Assembly: GCA_011525265.1 (NCBI GenBank)
Contig: WTHV01000060.1
Location: forward strand, 1 to 16,279
Origin: Alphaproteobacteria bacterium
GTDB lineage: Bacteria; Pseudomonadota; Alphaproteobacteria; Puniceispirillales; Puniceispirillaceae
Length of the DNA: 16,279 nucleotides
Reading direction: 5' to 3'
Shown piece by piece: positions 13,513 through 16,279 of the stretch. The notes below the pieces were generated by a model that did no database searches, was not told where the DNA came from, and saw only the letters and a program-made list of their open reading frames with translations. Each line of letters opens with the position of its first letter. The first letter of the stretch is position 1. The translations under genes were made by a program, and so were the position numbers.

Positions 13513-14115
13513 TTAGCCTAGACGTGATGCCACATTTTCCCAATTGACAAGATTGTCAAAGAAATTGGTCAAATAGACAGGACGCTTATTGCGGAAATCA
13601 ATATAGTAAGAATGCTCCCACACATCACAACCAAGAAGCGCTGTTTGACCAAAGCAAAGCGGGTTAACACCATTTTCAGTCTTTGTGACCTTAAGGCCCC
13701 CATCTGTATCTTTCACAAGCCAGCACCAGCCTGAACCAAATTGTGCAGCACCTGCGGCACAGAATTCATCTTTGAAGCTGTCAACAGAACCAAAGCTTTC
13801 TGTAATGGCTTTTTCAAGCTCAGATGGCATAGCATTGCCATCAGGGCCCATCATTTCCCAGAATTGAATATGGTTCCAATGTTGTGACGCATTGTTAAAG
13901 ATACCATTTTGCGCGACACTGCCTGCTTGGTATGTGCCTGTGATGATATCTTCAAGAGATTTGCCTTCCCACTCTGTGCCAGCGATCAGCTTATTGCCAT
14001 TATCAACATAGGCTTTGTGGTGTAGGTCGTGATGAAACTCAAGTGTTTCTTGGCTCATACCTTTTGCCGCTAGAGCATCATATGCATAAGGAAGGTCTGG
14101 AAGTTCAAACGCCAT
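13513..14115 (-). CDS. sodB: Superoxide dismutase, iron type
   Basis: Converts superoxide to oxygen and hydrogen peroxide. The 200-aa protein has the four metal ligands His28 ('FHHDLHH'), His82 ('NHIQFW'), Asp164 and His168 ('DVWEHSYYIDFRN'). Gln78 in 'NNASQHWNH' matches the second-sphere Gln69 of E. coli FeSOD, and the position where MnSOD has Gln146 is Gly149 here, so iron is the likely metal. No signal peptide is seen, so the enzyme is cytoplasmic. AGGAG lies 7 nt before the ATG. It appears to be a single-gene unit with a strong terminator (13426-13470) and is divergent from the carbonic anhydrase family gene. Several Cys residues (119, 131, 154, 163) are more than usual for the family. 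Confidence 0.95.
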   Translation of the reverse strand: MAFELPDLPYAYDALAAKGMSQETLEFHHDLHHKAYVDNGNKLIAGTEWEGKSLEDIITGTYQAGSVAQNGIFNNASQHWNHIQFWEMMGPDGNAMPSELEKAITESFGSVDSFKDEFCAAGAAQFGSGWCWLVKDTDGGLKVTKTENGVNPLCFGQTALLGCDVWEHSYYIDFRNKRPVYLTNFFDNLVNWENVASRLG

Positions 14116-14159
14116 TATCGTCTCCTTTAGGTGTTTTATTTTGGATTGCCTTACCTGTC

Positions 14160-14188
14160 GTCATAATAATCATATAGACAGCAATCAA
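14160..14188 (-). promoter_or_regulatory. Candidate sodB promoter
   Basis: On the minus strand TTGATT (14183-14188) and TATGAC (14160-14165) are separated by 17 nt, 44 nt before the sodB start codon. The surroundings are AT-rich with other possible -10 boxes, so the exact hexamer is uncertain. Confidence 0.35.
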
Positions 14189-14256
14189 AAAACTGGTATT
14201 GGCTTTACGCCATGCGTTATTCTTTTAACAGATAAGGCAGAATTAGGGAATTCAAG

Positions 14257-14871
14257 ATGTCAGATAAATTTCAACAAAATAGCACAGATAAAAATAAGAC
14301 AGATGGCCCCTTAATTGAAGATTTTATGGGCCTGTCACCAGAAATCAGCGATACAGCCTTTATTGCCGCCTCTGCTGTGATATCTGGGGCTGTGCGTATT
14401 GGGGATGATTGCTCTATTTGGCATAATGTCACATTGCGCGGTGATGCGAATTATATCACTGTGGGAGATGGCACAAATATTCAAGATAATAGCTGTGTTC
14501 ATATCGATTCGGCACAATATCCCACCATTATTGGCCGTCATGTCACCATTGGTCATAGCGCGATTATTCATGCCTGTACCTTGGGGGATTACAGCTTTGT
14601 TGGTATGGGCGCGATTGTCATGGATGGCGCAGTGGTTGAACAAGGTGCGATGGTGGCAGCCGGGGCGATGGTCACGCCGGGAAAGGTGGTTCCTACTGGC
14701 GAGCTATGGTCTGGCAGGCCGGCAAAAAAAATGCGTGACCTTACCGACAAAGAACAAGACGGGCTGAAAATTTCTGCCTTGCGTTATATTGAGTTTGGCA
14801 GAGCCTATCGCCTTGGCGAAGCAGGTGGTCCCTATCACTATTTCACGCCGCGCCCCCTGCCGCCTAAATAA
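14257..14871 (+). CDS. Gamma-class carbonic anhydrase family protein (left-handed beta-helix)
   Basis: A 204-aa hexapeptide-repeat protein forming a trimeric left-handed beta-helix. Zinc ligands of the gamma carbonic anhydrase pattern are present: His82 ('SCVHID'), His100 and His105 ('IGHSAIIHAC'). So are Arg61 and Asp63 in 'LRGDAN' and Gln76-Asp77 in 'NIQDNS'. The C-terminal helix reads 'LKISALRYIEFGRAYR'. Many members of this YrdA/PaaY/CaiE-like group have not been shown to hydrate CO2; the long acidic loop of archaeal Cam is absent, so enzymatic activity is unproven. The N-terminus is about 15 residues longer than many relatives and polar. AGGGA lies 8 nt before the ATG. The 3' end overlaps the convergent TauE-family gene by 8 nt. 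Confidence 0.88.
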   Translation: MSDKFQQNSTDKNKTDGPLIEDFMGLSPEISDTAFIAASAVISGAVRIGDDCSIWHNVTLRGDANYITVGDGTNIQDNSCVHIDSAQYPTIIGRHVTIGHSAIIHACTLGDYSFVGMGAIVMDGAVVEQGAMVAAGAMVTPGKVVPTGELWSGRPAKKMRDLTDKEQDGLKISALRYIEFGRAYRLGEAGGPYHYFTPRPLPPK

Positions 14872-15685
14872 CAGCAAGACCACTATAGGCCAAGCGCGCA
14901 CCAACAATTATCAAAAAGACCCCAAAGATACGGCGCAATAAAGCTTGATCAATCTTGGATGAAAAATGTGCGCCGAATTTTATCGTAATCATCGCTACGC
15001 CTGCAATGACCAATACAGCCGGCCACCACACAAACCCTGTCGCAAAAGACAAATCAGGTGCCGCGCCATAGCCGACAATCATAAAACTTATCATAGCAGG
15101 GATAGAAATCACCAACCCCATAAGGGCAGAGCTGCCAACCGCACGGCGCATATCCCACCCACAAGATACCAGCGTTGGCACCGTCAAAGAGCCGCCGCCT
15201 ATCCCAACCAATGCGGAAATAATGCCGATAGCACTGCCCAAAATGGCACGCCCCCCGATTGCCGGCAAACCGTCACGCAACACGATCACGCGTACTAAAA
15301 ATGACAGGCCAATCAACACCGTCAAAACACCAAAAATCGTCTTTAGCGCGGAATTATCAAGCCCATAGACCAAACCAGCCCCGGCAAGCGCACCCAGAAA
15401 CAAAAAAGGAGCAAGACGCGCAACAACAGTCCTATCAACATTGCCAAGCCTATAATGCGCCCGCGCAGAAATCACTGATGTTGGCACAATAATCGCAAGA
15501 GATGAGCCAACAGCAATATGCATTGGCATCGTGGTTATAATCCCGCTTGTCTCAAACAAAAAAGCCAAAATTGGGACAATAACAATGCCGCCACCAACGC
15601 CAAGCAAACCAGCTAAAAACCCTGAAAGCATACCTGTAAAAATAAGAGGTACTAAAAGAGGAAGAATTTGGTCAAAAATACCCAT
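14864..15685 (-). CDS. Sulfite exporter TauE/SafE family membrane protein
   Basis: A 273-aa inner-membrane transporter with about eight hydrophobic segments in two homologous halves. Each half has a family glycine motif: 'GLLGVGGGIVIVPIL' near residues 26-40 and 'ALVGIGGGSLTVPTLVSCG' in the second half, followed by 'RRAVGSSALMGLVISIPA'. Family members export sulfite, sulfoacetate or other organosulfur anions, or import small anions. No sulfur-metabolism gene is next to this one, so the substrate is not assigned. AAGGGA lies about 9 nt before the ATG. A small hairpin, TGTCT (15706-15710) and AGACA (15717-15721), sits in the upstream leader. The gene is divergent from the semialdehyde dehydrogenase gene. 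Confidence 0.88.
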   Translation of the reverse strand: MGIFDQILPLLVPLIFTGMLSGFLAGLLGVGGGIVIVPILAFLFETSGIITTMPMHIAVGSSLAIIVPTSVISARAHYRLGNVDRTVVARLAPFLFLGALAGAGLVYGLDNSALKTIFGVLTVLIGLSFLVRVIVLRDGLPAIGGRAILGSAIGIISALVGIGGGSLTVPTLVSCGWDMRRAVGSSALMGLVISIPAMISFMIVGYGAAPDLSFATGFVWWPAVLVIAGVAMITIKFGAHFSSKIDQALLRRIFGVFLIIVGARLAYSGLAVI

Positions 15686-15763
15686 CTTAAATATCCCTTT
15701 TTACTTGTCTCAACCAAGACAGCGTGTCATGAGAGTTATAGTTATACAGTTCATTAAATAATG

Positions 15764-15777
15764 ACAGTCAAAACTGT
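15764..15777. repeat. Short inverted repeat ACAGT-CAAA-ACTGT
   Basis: Perfect 5-bp arms with a 4-nt spacer, 43 nt before the dehydrogenase start codon in the divergent intergenic region. The same region holds TGTCAT (15725-15730) and ATGACA (15761-15766) as another 6-bp inverted pair. These are possible operator sites, with weak support. Confidence 0.3.
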
Positions 15778-15820
15778 TTCCTCACTAATGGCTGATTTGT
15801 ACGATAAGAGAGATGCCGCT

Positions 15821-16279
15821 ATGGATTTATTAAAGCTTGTAAAAGATAAGTCACTTGTAAAAACAGATGCCTATGTCAATGGCACCTTTGTCAAAGCCCC
15901 ATCAGGTAAAACATTTGACGTCACCAACCCTGTCAATGGCGCGGTCATTGCACAGGTTGCTGATTGCGGTGCTGATGTCATGACACAAGCGATTGATGCC
16001 GCAAATGCCGCACAGCCTGCATGGGCCGCAAAGACCGCAAAAGAGCGCGCCTCTATCCTGCGTAAATGGTATGATCTCTGCATGGAAAATGCTGATGATT
16101 TGGCTATTATCCTGACAGCCGAAATGGGCAAGCCGCTTGCAGAAGCCAAAGGCGAGATTGCCTATGGCTCGAGCTTTATTGAGTGGTTCGCCGAACAGGC
16201 AAAACGAATCCAAGGTGAAGTGCTTGAAAGCCCTTTTGCTGATAAAAAATTCCTGACATTACGCCAGCCTGTTGGCGTC
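15821..16279 (+). CDS. gabD: NAD(P)-dependent succinate-semialdehyde dehydrogenase, 5' part
   Basis: The first 153 codons of an aldehyde dehydrogenase; the frame is open to the window end. The N-terminus 'AYVNGTFVKAPSGKTFDVTNP' (two parts around 'KAPSG') and especially 'LTAEMGKPLAEAKGEI' with 'YGSSFIEWFAEQAKRIQGE' are characteristic of the GabD group, which oxidises succinate semialdehyde to succinate in GABA and related degradation. The active-site Cys and Glu lie beyond the window. The ATG at 15821 fits the usual family start ('LLKLVKDKSLVKTDAYVNG') and has GAGAGA about 10 nt upstream; an in-frame ATG at 15788 would add 11 residues but has no binding site. Regulation and operon partners are out of view. 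Confidence 0.88.
   Translation, partial: MDLLKLVKDKSLVKTDAYVNGTFVKAPSGKTFDVTNPVNGAVIAQVADCGADVMTQAIDAANAAQPAWAAKTAKERASILRKWYDLCMENADDLAIILTAEMGKPLAEAKGEIAYGSSFIEWFAEQAKRIQGEVLESPFADKKFLTLRQPVGV

Overview
The window looks like core chromosome of an alphaproteobacterium, probably a free-living, moderately AT-rich, compact-genome marine type. A SAR116-like lineage is a guess from gene content and base composition, not a demonstrated placement. The main clues are an IalB-family gene translationally coupled to rlmN, an ECF11-type sigma factor followed by a ChrR-type cupin anti-sigma factor, a Calvin-type class II aldolase beside class I fructose-bisphosphatase, a DUF3429 gene, and a TesA-like esterase gene divergent from a YbbA/YbbP-type ABC transporter. 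I see no insertion sequence, phage gene, tRNA, rRNA or CRISPR array.

Layout. 1-517: 3' end of a DUF3108 gene (+). 518-2600: fbp then fba (-), a gluconeogenic or Calvin-type sugar-phosphate unit. 2667-3556: a Bax-inhibitor-1 family membrane protein (-) with tandem terminators behind it and a good promoter in front. 3589-5294: ialB-family gene overlapping rlmN (-). 5295-5652: a long non-coding divergent region with inverted repeats. 5653-7028: ECF sigma factor and ChrR-like anti-sigma factor (+). 7025-8169: tesA-like esterase and DUF3429 genes (-). 8170-8408: divergent intergenic region with a 16-bp degenerate tandem repeat. 8409-11662: ABC ATPase and large FtsX-type permease (+). 11755-12984: argG (+). 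13051-13278: a small unrecognised gene (-) with its own promoter and terminator. 13513-14115: sodB (-). 14257-14871: gamma-class carbonic anhydrase family gene (+). 14864-15685: TauE/SafE permease (-). 15821 to the end: start of a succinate-semialdehyde dehydrogenase gene (+).

The genes are mostly housekeeping. Packing is tight: three of the four convergent pairs meet with no gap or overlap at their stop codons, and three same-strand pairs overlap at a start/stop junction.

The most interesting point is the ChrR homologue. Its C-terminal cupin keeps all four presumed zinc ligands and the spacing of Rhodobacter sphaeroides ChrR. Its N-terminal sigma-binding domain has lost three of the four zinc ligands (His to Glu, Cys to Asn, Cys to Ser). 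Other points worth checking are the 75-residue small gene, the 16-bp repeat array before the ABC transporter, and the long structured intergenic region before the sigma factor.
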